Positions 1 through 11,541 of a stretch of 64,000 nucleotides of DNA are shown here, one piece after another. Numbering within the stretch: the stretch's first letter is position 1; every line of letters starts with the position of its first letter. The stretch covers positions 403,501-467,500 of the forward strand of contig CAWZYM010000174.1 of the NCBI GenBank assembly GCA_963966185.1, written 5' to 3'. Origin of the DNA: Rhabditoides inermis. Lineage: Eukaryota; Nematoda; Chromadorea; Rhabditida; Rhabditidae. The notes under the pieces are model-generated. The model did no database searches and was not told where the DNA came from. It worked only from the letters and a program-made list of their open reading frames with translations. The translations under genes and the position numbers were made by a program.

Positions 1-3000
1 GCTGATAAGTCTCACAGCACGACTACCGTATACGATCCTAGACAATGTAACTCGATCGATAATCGATCGATTGATAAACTGGAGCGCTTGTTTGGCAGCG
101 AGATACAGTATGCCGAGCCTGCCACCTACAGTAGGCAAGAGAGAATGGAAATGAATTGTGGGCTGAGAATTGTGATGATTCTCGAACAATTAATCGATAA
201 TCGACCGCTTTTTCACTCGATTGGAGAGCTAGAACAGCTGAGAGTGAGAATGAGAACAACGATTCATAATGAGAGAACGAGTCAGATACCGAAACTCATG
301 GATATTGACTTGTCCCACATGCAGGTGAACCCCATGCCACTTCCAGTGAAGGGGAGTTGGCTGGAGAAGCTAAATCAGACGACCTCGTTCGAACAGGTCG
401 AGTATGTAGCTGATCAGTTCGTGAAATTTGCATACCTTAAGAGGAAAGAGAGACACGCGGAAGCGTGTAAACTGTTGGAGGATGAGTTGCCGTCATGCGA
501 AGCTCTCGCTGATCGGACAATACAACCAAAACAAAACAAAAAGAGGCAAGGCTGCGCCCCTAGGAAGCAGAACGATTTGAGGATACTGTATAAGGAAAAC
601 AAAGCACATGCGGTGAAACGTATTCTCGGCGAAGAGTCGAAAGATTGCGAAATTGGAATCAACAAAGTGGAAAGTTATTTCCGAAAGACGACTACGGTCG
701 CGCCATGTGATTATGATGCTGTGAGGCGGCTAGCCGCCAATCTACCCAAGTTGAACATCTCCGGCTCATTGTTGAGGCGGTTCGGACAAAACGAAGTGAT
801 GACTGTCTTGAAAAATAAGCCTAATACGGCGCCGGGACCGGATGGCACTATGTATAGTGACCTTATTCTGGCCGATCCTGAAGGACTGTTCATTACTGAA
901 TTGTTCAATCGATGCATGCGAGAACAGCGCATCCCGAAAAGCTGGAAAGAAACGAATACGTCTCTCATCTACAAGAAGGGAGACGAGATGGATATTGAAA
1001 ACTGGCGACCGATCAGTCTTATGAATGTTCTGTACAAAGTGTACACGGGTCTCTTGACAAAGAGAATGTGCGCGATTAAAGGAATGATTAGTGATTGCCA
1101 GAAGGGCTTCACGAATAGAGAAGGTACATTGGAGAACATTGCTCTTCTCCGAACACCGATTCAGCATGTCAAAGCGATAAAAGGTGACATCTGTGTATCA
1201 TGGCTCGACCTTGCCAATGCTTTTGGCAGCGTGCCACACATAGCGATACTCGAGGCCCTCAGGGCTCTTGGCTTTCCGCCCGAATTTCGACACATCATTG
1301 CGGACTTGTACGATGGAGCATCATTCCGCGTAAATACAAAGCACGATCAAACTAAAAGCATATCAATGAATGCAGGTGTGAAACAGGGTGACCCAATCTC
1401 ACCTATCTTGTTCAATATTGTGCTGGAAATGATCATTCGAGCACATCTAAAGAGAGTGAAACCTATGGAAATCCTTGGACAGAGGTTTTCACTGCTGGCT
1501 TTTGCTGATGACATGGCTGTGATCACGAAGAATCATTCGGACATGCAATATCAGCTTGAGAGAATGGCAGCTGACGCAAACCAGATCAATCTGATATTCA
1601 AGCCACGCAAGTGCGGCACACTCACTATCCAAAAAGGGAGGGTGATTACGAAAGAAACAAAGATGTATGACCAGTGCATTACTGTACTCGGTGAATCAGA
1701 CAGTTACAAGTATCTAGGTGTCAATGTCGGTTTTCGCGATATAATCGAACCGACTGAATCACTCGAGCACATGAAAATCGATATGAGGAAGCTGGCAGCA
1801 GCCAGAGGCTCGCTCAGTGGCGATCAGCTGAGAGACGCAATCAAGACATTTGTGATTTCGCGCCTATACTATTTTGCGATGAATGACAAGTTGGCAATGA
1901 GCAGCATTGATGAGCTGGAAAGGACGCTCGCAACAACTGTTGCCCACATACAGAATGTGAAGGGTGGAGTGCCGAAGCCGTACTTGTACTGCTCGAAAGG
2001 CTACCATATGCAACATCCGAAAGACATCATGTATACTGGTAATATAAACACGACAATGAAGCTGTTGTGGTCGGACGATGACTATATAAAGAATGTGTTT
2101 TGGAATCTTCTGGAATACATTTCAGTAACTTGGATTGGAGTGCAAGAGGCAATCACGCTTGATAAGAAAGAGATGTGTGCACGCTATTTGAATGATGAGC
2201 AGTTGGGATACCGTATCGGGTCATACGGTAGCCGGACAAATGTGATGCGCAACTGCCGAGAGGCGGTGCGACACTTCAGAAAGACAATGCACGTTTTCGA
2301 TGTGAAATGTGTGAATGGTGAGCTGGTGGTTGAAATGCAAGCAACCCCAGCCAGCAAAAAATCGATAACCGATAGGAAGATGAAACATCTCCTCAAACGG
2401 AGAATCACGTGTGCGCTGGACGAGTGCAACATTGAGAGAATGAGTACCGAATATTCGATGATCGGAAACAATTTTGACATGTTTGTGCAAGACAATCGAA
2501 ATGTGAAAATTCTGCGAGGCAAATTGCCGCAGGCAGTAACTGAGAGTGCGATTGAGTGGAGACACCGAGCATTGCTCGATAATCTTCCTCTGAAAGGATC
2601 GAGATTCAATTCGAAGAATGCAGAATCAGACAAGATGTGCTCTGTGTGCAACGAGAGAAAGATTGAGACGCTTGCTCACGTGCTCAATGGGTGTGAGGCT
2701 CATTTGAAAACGGGAGTGACGGACAGGCATAACAACATTCAAGACATAATAGTGGCTGCTGCGGAAAAGAGCGCAGTGAATCAAAATGCTTGGATTGAGA
2801 CTGATACGCGCAATGCGATAGATGGAGGAAACCTCCGCCCCGACATTGTGCTAAAAAGAGAGAGTGAAAAAGAAGTGGTGATAGTGGATGTGCGTGTCTC
2901 TTTTGGAAAGGGAATCGAGTCATTCCACAACGCCGCTGCTGATAAGATCGATAAGTACACTGTTATTGCTGAAACATATAAAGGGCTGGGATACAAAGTG

Positions 3001-3282
3001 TCTCTTCACCCTTTCCTTGTCAGTTCTCTCGGTGACTATTGGAAAGAGAATGATAGTGCGATGAAAGCTCTTGGAATTCCAAAGACGGAGTGGAATGACT
3101 TGATTAGTCAGATCCAATGCGAGACTCTTGAGTTTTCAAAAGCTATATATTACTTGCATACATTGGGGGAGAGTTACAACCCAAAATATGGAAATACTAG
3201 ACCAGAAAAGGCACTGAAGATGATTGCGAGATACAAAGAAAGATACGAGAGAACCCGACTACAGCGAGAAGTTGGGCAGTGA
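1..3282 (+). CDS. RLE-type LINE ORF (reverse transcriptase plus endonuclease), 5' end outside window
   Basis: This is the polyprotein of a non-LTR retrotransposon that copies its RNA into nicked genomic DNA. The frame is open from base 1, so the true start lies upstream of the window. Counting from the TTG at 88 (1064 aa), the RT core shows APGPDG near residue 250, motif A WLDLANAF with D374, and the FADD catalytic box at 472-475. A CCHC knuckle follows (C851, C854, H864, C869). Next comes a restriction-like endonuclease signature, RPD at 917-919 with a second Asp at 934 in a VVIVDVRV strand. RT followed by CCHC and a C-terminal RLE is the layout of the R2/R4/NeSL LINE groups. I see no internal stop. 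The N-terminal zinc finger or protease region cannot be judged. The exact clade is inferred. Confidence 0.9.
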   Translation, partial: ADKSHSTTTVYDPRQCNSIDNRSIDKLERLFGSEIQYAEPATYSRQERMEMNCGLRIVMILEQLIDNRPLFHSIGELEQLRVRMRTTIHNERTSQIPKLMDIDLSHMQVNPMPLPVKGSWLEKLNQTTSFEQVEYVADQFVKFAYLKRKERHAEACKLLEDELPSCEALADRTIQPKQNKKRQGCAPRKQNDLRILYKENKAHAVKRILGEESKDCEIGINKVESYFRKTTTVAPCDYDAVRRLAANLPKLNISGSLLRRFGQNEVMTVLKNKPNTAPGPDGTMYSDLILADPEGLFITELFNRCMREQRIPKSWKETNTSLIYKKGDEMDIENWRPISLMNVLYKVYTGLLTKRMCAIKGMISDCQKGFTNREGTLENIALLRTPIQHVKAIKGDICVSWLDLANAFGSVPHIAILEALRALGFPPEFRHIIADLYDGASFRVNTKHDQTKSISMNAGVKQGDPISPILFNIVLEMIIRAHLKRVKPMEILGQRFSLLAFADDMAVITKNHSDMQYQLERMAADANQINLIFKPRKCGTLTIQKGRVITKETKMYDQCITVLGESDSYKYLGVNVGFRDIIEPTESLEHMKIDMRKLAAARGSLSGDQLRDAIKTFVISRLYYFAMNDKLAMSSIDELERTLATTVAHIQNVKGGVPKPYLYCSKGYHMQHPKDIMYTGNINTTMKLLWSDDDYIKNVFWNLLEYISVTWIGVQEAITLDKKEMCARYLNDEQLGYRIGSYGSRTNVMRNCREAVRHFRKTMHVFDVKCVNGELVVEMQATPASKKSITDRKMKHLLKRRITCALDECNIERMSTEYSMIGNNFDMFVQDNRNVKILRGKLPQAVTESAIEWRHRALLDNLPLKGSRFNSKNAESDKMCSVCNERKIETLAHVLNGCEAHLKTGVTDRHNNIQDIIVAAAEKSAVNQNAWIETDTRNAIDGGNLRPDIVLKRESEKEVVIVDVRVSFGKGIESFHNAAADKIDKYTVIAETYKGLGYKVSLHPFLVSSLGDYWKENDSAMKALGIPKTEWNDLISQIQCETLEFSKAIYYLHTLGESYNPKYGNTRPEKALKMIARYKERYERTRLQREVGQ

Positions 3283-3562
3283 GATAAGCAATCTGGTCAT
3301 GTCACAATACAACACTGATACTGTACTCGTGTAGGGCTGTCTCTCTCCCCGCGACAAGGGGACCAAGAGAGCTGTCCGATAGTGCGCGATACAGCCGGCC
3401 GCCGCCCCGCTCGCCCGACGCCTCGAGGATGCTGCGACCAAGCTTCTGCTGCTGAGGGACCAACGACGGACGCGGCCGGACCCAAGTCATTTGCCAACTA
3501 CCCAAGATAAACTCCAAACTCCCACAATGCCATACGATTTGAGATAAATCATTTCAATCATC
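1..3562 (+). mobile_element. RLE-type non-LTR retrotransposon, 3' part
   Basis: The element comprises the ORF to 3282 and an untranslated tail of about 280 bp. The tail ends where a CT-rich microsatellite starts near 3563. That microsatellite belongs to an esterase intron: the empty version is present at 11790-11932, and the same junction recurs at 23279. No poly(A) tail is visible. The intron acceptor and downstream esterase exons follow at once, so the element sits in an intron in the same orientation as the host gene. Confidence 0.85.
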
Positions 3563-3653
3563 TCTCATTCTCTCTCTCCCCTCTCCCCTCTCTCTTTCCT
3601 CCCCCCTCTCTCTCTCCTATCTCTCTCTCTCTCTCTCTATCCCTCCCTCTCAG

Positions 3654-4697
3654 TGTTCCCGTCCTCTCCTCACTGGTGTTCTTCGTGACAAGGCAGAGAT
3701 GGCGTGTCTTCGCACCATGGATCAGATGACGCTGCTGCGAATACAGAGGAGGTGGGTAAACAAGTAAACAACAACAAACAATCAAGTAAAAAGAGATGAA
3801 AACAAACAAACAAGTAAACAAACTGGTAAACAAACTGGATGAACGGTTCAGCATGGAAGACGACGACAGCGACCAGCAGTTCTCTGGCTGTCTGCTGATC
3901 GGACCGCTGTTCCCGGCAGACGACATTCGAGACTTCCAGAGTCAATCATCCGTATGTCATTTGAATTTGAATATGTAATTACATCGTATCACTCTTATTC
4001 GTTCATATTGTTGTTCTCACTTATTATACCGTAGGTACCGTAGACCGTACGCATGTAGGTACCGTCTTGCATTTGAGTAACACTCATCTTCACGTGTTTT
4101 TTCATTTCAGAAAGTCGACCTGGTGATCGGAAGTACTCTGCATGAGATGGAGGATAAAGTGGATACGAGAGAGGTGGGTGTACAGCACAAAATAGATTGC
4201 CCTCTAAACTATAGTTCTATGCTCGCAATAAGTTGCGCGCAGTAGGGTAGATCAGAGAACGACGGAGAGTCAGCTCTCGGCAATAGCCCGCAAAACAAGA
4301 GAGGGTCGATCTGCAAGCTAGGTAGGTAGATCGAAAACTATCGCGCTATATAAGTGTTCTGGATGATTAAGTCAATGTTCCAGTCAATCGAGAACATCTT
4401 CTCGATTCTCGGTCTCCGCAACACGGATGAGCTGATGGAGAAGTACGAGGAGGATGTGGCGAGTGGAGAGTACGGTGGGATACGTAGGATACGAAGGATA
4501 CGATGTATACGATATATAGTTGAACCAGAAGTTATAGTAGACGGGAACGTAAAGAGAGACATCCAATTTTCCAGCCACAAACCATTCTGCCACAACCGTG
4601 GCTTTCTACGTCACCTCGTGGCTATACGCGCAAAAGATGAGGAGGTTGGTCTCTCTCTCTCTCTCCCCCCCTCTCTCTCTCCTCTCTCTCTCTCTCC

Positions 4698-4738
<41 letters not shown>

Positions 4739-5951
4739 TTCCCTCCATTCCAGTAGTGGCGGGCGCGGCTTTCTCTACAGCTATGACATGGAGAATCACT
4801 CTAAACACACCGATGATCTCAGCTATGTGATGGGTACGTTTCCACAGCGGGTATATAGACTCGTGCAATTTGATGTGCTTCAATGAACCATCCAACGAAT
4901 TCGATATAAATATATAGCGACAATAATTGAAGCCAAATGAATATAGTAACAAAAAAGAGATTGAGAGGTGAAATCTATTTACAGGTGTCCACAAGTTCTC
5001 ACATGACGAGAATGAACAAGAAATCGCCAAGTTCTACCCCCGCCTCTTCACAAACTTCACGAAAACCGGAGAGCCCTCGCCTGGTGCGGTTTGTGTTTGT
5101 GTTGTTATCACTTTATCACTTCGCCTCTCGTGCTATCACAGAGCGCCTGTTGCTCGCAGTGAGGATAGTGCAAACCCGGCGTGCCTCACTCGCTGCGGGC
5201 GGAGGAGTGATATAAGTCGCATGCCTCACGCGTCTAAGCGGGCTCCCCAGCTCCGCTCGTGTCATATCAACGGCGCGCGCGGCGTTCTATCGGAGCCAAG
5301 AGCGAATGGGATCTGTCAGACTGTGCGGTGGTCACCATACGCCGCCCAGATTGAAAAGACACTCACATTTTAGCGTAGTATTATAACTCGTATGGATGCA
5401 GTAGCAGTAGACTCACTTCAACAAACAGTGGTGTATCGAAGTGGATGTGTAAGAGGTCTTGTTCTTACTGTGATACGCATTGCAGAGTGGTCCCCCATCG
5501 TGCCCGGACTGGACAACTACTTCTCGGTCAAGGTGGACAAGGCTAACGGAGAAGGCGCGAGAATGAAGCTCGGCTATCAGCACAAGGTTGTACATTGCAA
5601 TCACTCACCTCACTTTTCCCTTTATAGATCATCTCGTACTGGCAGAAGATGCTGGCCAACGACGCCGCGTTGACCAAGGCGAAGCTGGCAAAGCAAACCG
5701 TGGCTGGATTCAGAGACCTTGACGTGGTCCCGTCGGACGTTACCGTCAATCCGTCTGTGGACCACCTCCATTCTCCCTCTTTCTGGCCGTACTTCTCGTT
5801 CTCTCGCTTCTTCATGTTCATGTGCGTTTTCCTCATCGGCTATGCGGCCGGAAGGCTGTGGTGGAGAGACAGGGAGGAGCGACAGGGCTATGTGGTGCTC
5901 GAGGATGTCGGGTATCAACACAATCAACACGAGAAGACCGGCATTTTCTAG
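3654..5951 (+). CDS. Type-B carboxylesterase-like protein, C-terminal half with membrane anchor (copy A)
   Basis: Nine exons join in phase to 341 codons: 3654-3751, 3852-3951, 4111-4173, 4384-4474, 4575-4644, 4754-4833, 4985-5083, 5486-5586, 5628-5951. The family match rests on an ACLRTMD helix, GPLFPADD, IGSTLHEMED (which carries the triad acid position of cholinesterases), YSYDMENHSKHTDDLSYVMG (triad His) and LFTNFTKTGEPSP. After the hydrolase fold come an extension of about 45 residues, one hydrophobic membrane segment (FFMFMCVFLIGYAAG) and a short cytosolic tail. The GxSxG nucleophile half is not in the window; in this copy a LINE lies directly upstream, so 5' exons may exist beyond base 1. 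Ester hydrolysis at a membrane is inferred from the family. Substrate is unknown. Confidence 0.75.
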
Positions 5952-6013
5952 ACATTCATATGCAATAATACATGATAAATTCATAACTACTTCATCAATC
6001 ACTTTATCATTGC

Positions 6014-6489
6014 TCAATGCACGGCTGGCTTCTTGCACACGTAGTCGGTGTTGGTGTCGCAAGTGTGCGGCTGCCATCTCCACTCGGGCTTCAGACCAGT
6101 AGGATCGTCGGTCCACAACTGAAAACAGTTGAATCTTCCACAAATATTTCAATTTCATCCACACGCTGCTTACTGATGAATTTGTTGTCCAAGCCCGGAC
6201 AGTTGTCAAATGTGGATTTCATAAACTCACATGAACGCATGCGTGGTCTCGGAACGCGTCGGGCACGCTGCTGAATCCGTAGGCGATATAGTCGAGGTCC
6301 GTGCCGTCCGTCCACTGCCACGTGTGCCCGTCGTATTTCAGTCCGATGCGCGCGTGGCGGAAGTGGAAGCGAGGGTACGTGCGAGATTGACCCAAAGCGA
6401 TCAGGCCTGCATTTCGATATCATCACAAAGTGTGCAGCTTTGTGTTGCGATCACGTCATCATCATAATGGAGTGGATGGATACAGAGAG

Positions 6490-6533
<44 letters not shown>

Positions 6534-7273
6534 TTCTCACCCTGCACGAAGTAGTCCTCGAATATGTTGTGTATGGATGCTTGATGGGCGCCCTCCGCCG
6601 CGCACCTCTCCTCAGCAGCCGAGAAGTTCGCCGCGCCCAGGTTGTAGTGCTGCAAGACAAAGCAAAAGTAGAGGGCAGATTCAAGTTTTGCTGGCAAAAC
6701 ATCGATTATAAAACGGCTTCTTTATACATAATCGAGTCTGACCTCGCTAAAAAGGTAAAATTATCCTCCTCCGATTCTGAGAGATTACTCTGCGGAGGAG
6801 GTCGAAGGAAGACTATGCGAGTACCGGATTCAAAACCGCGCGCAAAACCACAAGAACGAAATCCATTCCGATTGTGCATAGATCTATGTAGAGCTACAAC
6901 AATGTTTCAGAGTAGTATAATATTGTTACCTTATAGCAACTGTCAGTGTGCTCGAAATATGACCAAGATGGTTCGCAGTGACCGGACGAGTTCTGGAAAC
7001 AAAAATACACAAATGAAGGATTTTGTAGTCATACCACACTGGGTGTCTCTGTTGTCGTTTCGTAGGGAACAGTTGTCGTCACCGTGTTCGACACGCTCGC
7101 CACGGAACACAGGAACGGCAGCGCACTCTGAAGTCATACATAAGTATTGGTTGTTTCATAGCTATAATCACCGAACAATCAGCGACGCTCCACTCTCCGC
7201 TCGCAGTCGCCATCGATACGCACTCGCCGGCCGGCGAGTAAGGCTGGCCTGGAATCTGTTAGGGTGAAGGAGA

Positions 7274-7331
<58 letters not shown>

Positions 7332-8103
7332 GGAGAGAGAGAGGGAGAGGGACGCACCCCTTTTCCAGTTCGCGAACACGACCACCGTGTTGTCCGTCCA
7401 CCGCCATATCTCCTGACTCGCGTTGTTCGTCGCTCCTATCCACACGTTCGCGGCGAACGCGGAGGCCTTGCCTGTAAAGTAAAGATAGTTATTTTCAAAG
7501 TTGTTTTATCAGCAGATTTATGTTATACAACCGTCGACCTAGCCAATAAGGAGATTGAACAAAATGAAAATGTCCTAGCCTCTTACTCGTTGCGAATGCA
7601 AGGTTTTTTGCTAGCAATTAAGCGAATTCTGCGCGCTGGCAACGCGATGTTAGGATCAACCCGAAATGTTCGCAAACCGCCTGTGTTTGACTGATCTCTA
7701 CGCGTTCCCCCCCCCCCCCCCCACCCGCAATGAGTGAGTTGTCGTATCCGGTGTTGATGGCTGTGAGATGTCCCCCTGCAGCCACACACTGCAGTTCGGC
7801 AGCCACGAACGAGAGCGCAGTGGCGTGGTACTTAATAGAGAATTCAATCAGTTTTTCATTTCAACATTTATCCGGTATCGCATTATGTGCGCATAGCTCA
7901 GATTCGAACAACGTACTTTTTACACAGAGTGTTTCAAGTGCGAATACCCACATGTTTGGTATGCATTCATGATAAATGATAGTAGCAAAACAAGGCATGC
8001 ATACCGTATAGCACCTCTGTGTCCGCTCGTTGTAGACCGCACCGGGCAGGCAGGAATCCGCCCAGGCGAGGCCGCAGAGACCGAGAAGCACCCAGACCAG
8101 CAT
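6014..8103 (-). CDS. Secreted protein with two C-type lectin domains (copy A)
   Basis: Nine exons sum to 942 nt (313 aa): 8005-8103, 7725-7830, 7358-7471, 7172-7248, 7035-7127, 6930-6992, 6541-6649, 6231-6406, 6014-6118. The start gives a signal peptide, MLVWVLLGLCGLAWA. CTLD1 (about 18-140) shows CVAAGGHL, WIGATN, WRWTDN and the closing WSVADC...LPFLC. A Thr-rich linker (about 143-163, TTTVPYETTTETPSV) leads to CTLD2 (about 167-310) with AAEERCAAEGAHQASI, WQWTDG, and HTCDTNTDYVC. Neither domain has an EPN/QPD plus WND calcium site, so canonical sugar binding is doubtful. The gene is convergent with the esterase (62 bp apart) and divergent from the methyltransferase. All three copies are open. 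Likely role is extracellular binding or immunity, inferred from nematode lectin families. Confidence 0.88.
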
Positions 8104-8648
8104 GGCTGAGTGAGTTACATCGTCTTGCCGAGGGCGTCTATTTGTACACCTCGTATCTCGTTTTTGTTATCGTCTTACGCCCTTTTTTCCGCCGCGCGAT
8201 TTCTCACGCAATCGGTACTAGTCATAAGTCGCGCAAATCTGTGGAGGTCGGAGTCGGTGTTAGATAACGCTACGCTTCTCGAAAGAGGATTGTAAAATAC
8301 GCCTATGCTTTCGGAACTTTTGTGAGTTGCATAGTGATAAATCGATGTCTACATAGTGTTCCCATTTAGTTTGAGGCAATCCTATACACCAAAACTGGGT
8401 CAACCGCAAGTAACCGCTAGCTAATGCGGAGTGAGAGAGCGAGTGAGTGAGAAGAAAAAAAGAAAGAGAGACGGGCTCTCACAACACATAATTCCATTTC
8501 CTTTCCTTCTTCTGACTCTCTTTCATGTACATACTAGTAAACTAGCACGTATCCTCCCGCTTTCTTCGCACGTAATGCAGCCAATAATGACACTTTTTTT
8601 TCATGGCTCATCTAGTATTTCATTCAGCCTTGCAGTCTAGGCGACACT
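8104..8648. promoter_or_regulatory. Shared intergenic region between divergent lectin and methyltransferase (copy A)
   Basis: This 545-bp segment separates two start codons facing away from each other, so both promoters must lie here or in the first introns. The equivalents are 16417-16962 and 27777-28322. I see no clear TATA element or named factor site. A purine tract and a TTTTTTTT run precede the methyltransferase ATG. Confidence 0.4.
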
Positions 8649-11173
8649 ATGAAATGGAAAATCATAACATCATTAAACATTGTTGCTGTGTCAATAGCGA
8701 TACTTTTCCTGGTGAGTTCATTTCTGTGAACAATAGGATAACTGCATAACATTGTTTCAGGCAATCGCATTTCGTAAAACCTCGCATTCATTCTTTCCCG
8801 AGCAGATATTGCCACGAGAGGAGTTCGATCGAGCGCTGAAAGCAGTAATGAAGTTGGTTTCTGGAAGCATGACAACTTATAACTGAAAAATCTGAAAGAC
8901 AACAAGTGACGAATGCATATAGCATGTTTGCAGAGATGGGATTATCCGCGAGAGATTCTGCTGGCAAGGTGTCTGTTTCAGTGTGGTCGACATGTATAGA
9001 GGAAAGCTGCACAAGTGAGTCTTTAAGTCAAGTGAGTCAAGTGAGTCACAAGTGAGTCTTAAGTGACAATTTCACTTAATAATTATATTATCTTTTAAGA
9101 GGACTAGCGTAAGAGTATAGTTTGCGTTATTGTTTATTCGACGTAATGCAACAAAACCTCATACATTATTCTATCAATCGAACTAGTCAACAACCTGCTC
9201 TTTCTACATTGAAATATAAAAGAGCAATTAGGTTGCATCTCCAAAATGACGTTAAAGCATCGACTATTTGTATCTGGTTCAACGGTTCAAGCAGGTTTGT
9301 GTACTATTTCGATTGATATTTTTTTGTTGCATTACGTCGAATAAACAATAACACAAACTCTACTCTTACGCTTGTCCTTTTAAAAGATAATGAATGCACT
9401 TTTATTGGATTTCATCGAATTCTAAATTTTTGTAAAATAAGCAAAAAAAAGCAGTTCAGATGAACCTATTGGAAAATTTGTGAACCGGGTAAAATAATGA
9501 TGTGCATAACATTTTGTCGGCATGCGGAATCGAACCAGAGCCTCGCGAATCATAGCGCGCTTCCACTAACGACAGGAATTTTAAAATAAAATTTTGAGAT
9601 GAAATTCCGTTTCTAGCATAAAAATATGTCATAGAAGCCGATAAACACATCCCTATGTGATACGCATCTCGAGTTCAATAGTTATAGCCAGAGTTTGTAA
9701 AGCGCGTCAATTCAAAATTTTTCCGATTGCGGATCAATAAAGTTGTCACTTCAACTTTCTTTTCATGTTTTGTTTATCAGAATTATTTGGAGATTCAATG
9801 TTAGTGGTGGGTGGTTTGATAGCACTGACATACATAACTTGGATCACATACAATCTTAAAATAGGATAATTTCTTCAGAAACCACGTGGCTCGCTCGATC
9901 CGCATCGGCGGGTTCGAGTCGGCGACACTGGGAGAATCCGTACTCCTGCATCCGGATGGTGGGAGTTTCGACAAGCCAAGCTAAACTTGTTATACATATA
10001 TGTCCCAAACGTAACGTGAGAGGTCACCCCCACATTCGCGAGACACTCGCCATTTTGAGACATTCCATGTTTCCAGTCCTCGCCCCGTCCTCCCTGGACA
10101 CAACCCAATGGCGAGTGGACGTCGCCGCCCTGCCCGCAGGCTACGTGCCAACCATGCTCGCAGCAGCCGCCGCCAGTGGCAAGGTCGTCTTCGAGGTACA
10201 GTTTGGGAACTTGGTCTATAGTATTGTTCAGGGAGATATGTAGTTGGGGCCTACGCGTAAGTGCGTTTGACTACAAAAATGAAGATGCTCATATAATACA
10301 TTCACGCATTATCTTCAGTCTCCCGCCGCCAGTCGTGTGCTCTCGCTTGGATTGGGTGGAGGCACTCTGGATGCGTTCCTCCTCTCGCGCGCGCCCAATG
10401 CTTCGCTCACCTCTGTCGATGTCAATCCCACCACGCAAGAGATGGCGAGAAAGTGGTTCGGCATGGATACGATGGACAGGTTGGATTGACTGTGTTTCCT
10501 TGTCACTTACACTTAGCACCGATAGTTTACAGACATTCTATCGTCATAATGGACGCTGCTCGATTTCTCGAAGAGGCGGTGGAGAAAAATGAGCGGAAAG
10601 TATATCTACGATATTTTCCTCAAACTCAACTTTTTCAGCTATTCTGTAATCTTCAGTGATGTTTGCGACAATTCGCCGGAAGAAAGTGTTATCTGTCCTA
10701 TCATGTTGGTTTCAGTTTTATAAAAATATGAACTACAATACCACAGTAACGCTCAAAGTACAGGTCCCTACAAACGTCACACACGCTTTGGAATACGAAA
10801 AAGCTGCTGGAACCTGACGGTTAGTAAGAACCAAAAAGAATCAAAGAATGTGCGAAACAACGTCCTTTCAAGGTGTTCTCATTGTAAATCTTCTGATCAA
10901 CAGCAATCTCATGTTTGATAGACGATTAGAAATACTACGGGAGGTACGTATGAGAGACGACATCAAGAAATCGACGAGTTTCAGTTTATGAATCGACATC
11001 AACAGTTTTTCGATTACTGCGACGTTGTGAGAGTGAACGGGAGATTAAATATGGTGGTGCTACATTTATAAAATTAGATAATCTAATTTCAGATTCTTGT
11101 CTGTTCCGATTATGAAGTCAGCGAAAACGTGGAAGAGCATTTGGGAAATTTCGAATCGAACTATAGACGATAA
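8649..11173 (+). CDS. Membrane-anchored SAM-dependent methyltransferase, METTL13/spermidine-synthase-like (copy A, one frameshift)
   Basis: Exons: 8649-8711, 8761-8856, 8934-8968, 8982-9014, 9879-9958, 10077-10195, 10319-10479, 10533-10599, 10639-10704, 10764-10819, 10873-10943, 10985-11053, 11093-11173. Exon 1 encodes a signal anchor (VAVSIAILFLAIAF). The Rossmann core has motif I VLSLGLGGGTLDAF, the acidic SLTSVDVNP that binds SAM ribose, IVIMDAARFLEEA, YSVIFSDVCDN and GVLIVNLL. All phases agree except between the exons ending 10599 and starting 10639. Total length is 997 nt, one more than a multiple of three, and dropping one A from the run at 10585-10589 would restore phase. The same base is present in all three copies, so the gene may be a shared pseudogene. 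Substrate is unknown. Confidence 0.65.
9087..9391. mobile_element. Inverted-repeat MITE in methyltransferase intron (copy A)
   Basis: Terminal inverted repeats of about 65 bp start ATTATCTTTTAA at 9087 and end in its complement at 9391. There is no coding capacity, which fits a non-autonomous DNA transposon. It lies in the long intron 9015-9878. Confidence 0.75.
9516..9576 (-). repeat. tRNA-like sequence, probable SINE piece (copy A)
   Basis: Read on the minus strand it has an A-box-like GTTAGTGGAAG and a B-box-like GGTTCGATTCC about 30 bp apart. I could not fold a full cloverleaf. It lies in an intron of the methyltransferase and recurs in copies B (17966) and C (29043). Confidence 0.4.
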
Positions 11174-11271
11174 AAAAATTCTATTGTTGCTGCCACAAAG
11201 CATGAAAAACACATATGCAAAAATGGACAAGAATGAATGTCGATAGTGTTCACCAAAACCCTTGACACCGT

Positions 11272-11541
11272 CTAGAAATAGCACATTACTTCGCTGTGGA
11301 TGTATTTGGAATCCTTCTTTCTGTTGTCCACTTCTTTTGAGTCACTTGTGAGAACAGAATCCGTCTTTGCTGCAATTGGAATATCTAACACATCTTCGAT
11401 ACACGGACGTACGATTGCTGAGCTGGAATATCGGGCGTGTACCGCAGGGTCGTCCAGTGAAACAGTAGCCTATGAAGTTGCCCAACTGTGCGCCCACTAC
11501 TGCCCTGATTTTAGTGAAATGCTGATACTTCTTCAACAATC
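11272..11541 (-). pseudogene. Detached last exon of the LCYF-tail secreted family (copy A)
   Basis: This matches the final exon of the complete gene at 30804-31804, including FIGYCFTGRPCG. No earlier exon follows: at about 11570 the sequence switches to an esterase intron. Four extra bases relative to copy C, near 11411, shift the frame before the LCYF terminus. It is a leftover of the cassette duplication. Confidence 0.75.

Noticed and set aside
2184..2651. Long minus-strand frames inside the LINE ORF
   Set aside because: They are shadows of the plus-strand RT and endonuclease gene, without domain features.
4654..4740. Ser-Leu and Arg-Glu repeat frames over CT/GA tracts (also at 6484, 7270, 12951, 15600, 26940, 58160)
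   Set aside because: They are translations of intronic or spacer microsatellites between well-supported splice sites.
5622..6209. 195-aa minus-strand frame across the esterase end (also 13927-14532)
   Set aside because: It runs antisense through the esterase last exon and then through lectin exon 9 in the wrong frame; both real genes have better support.
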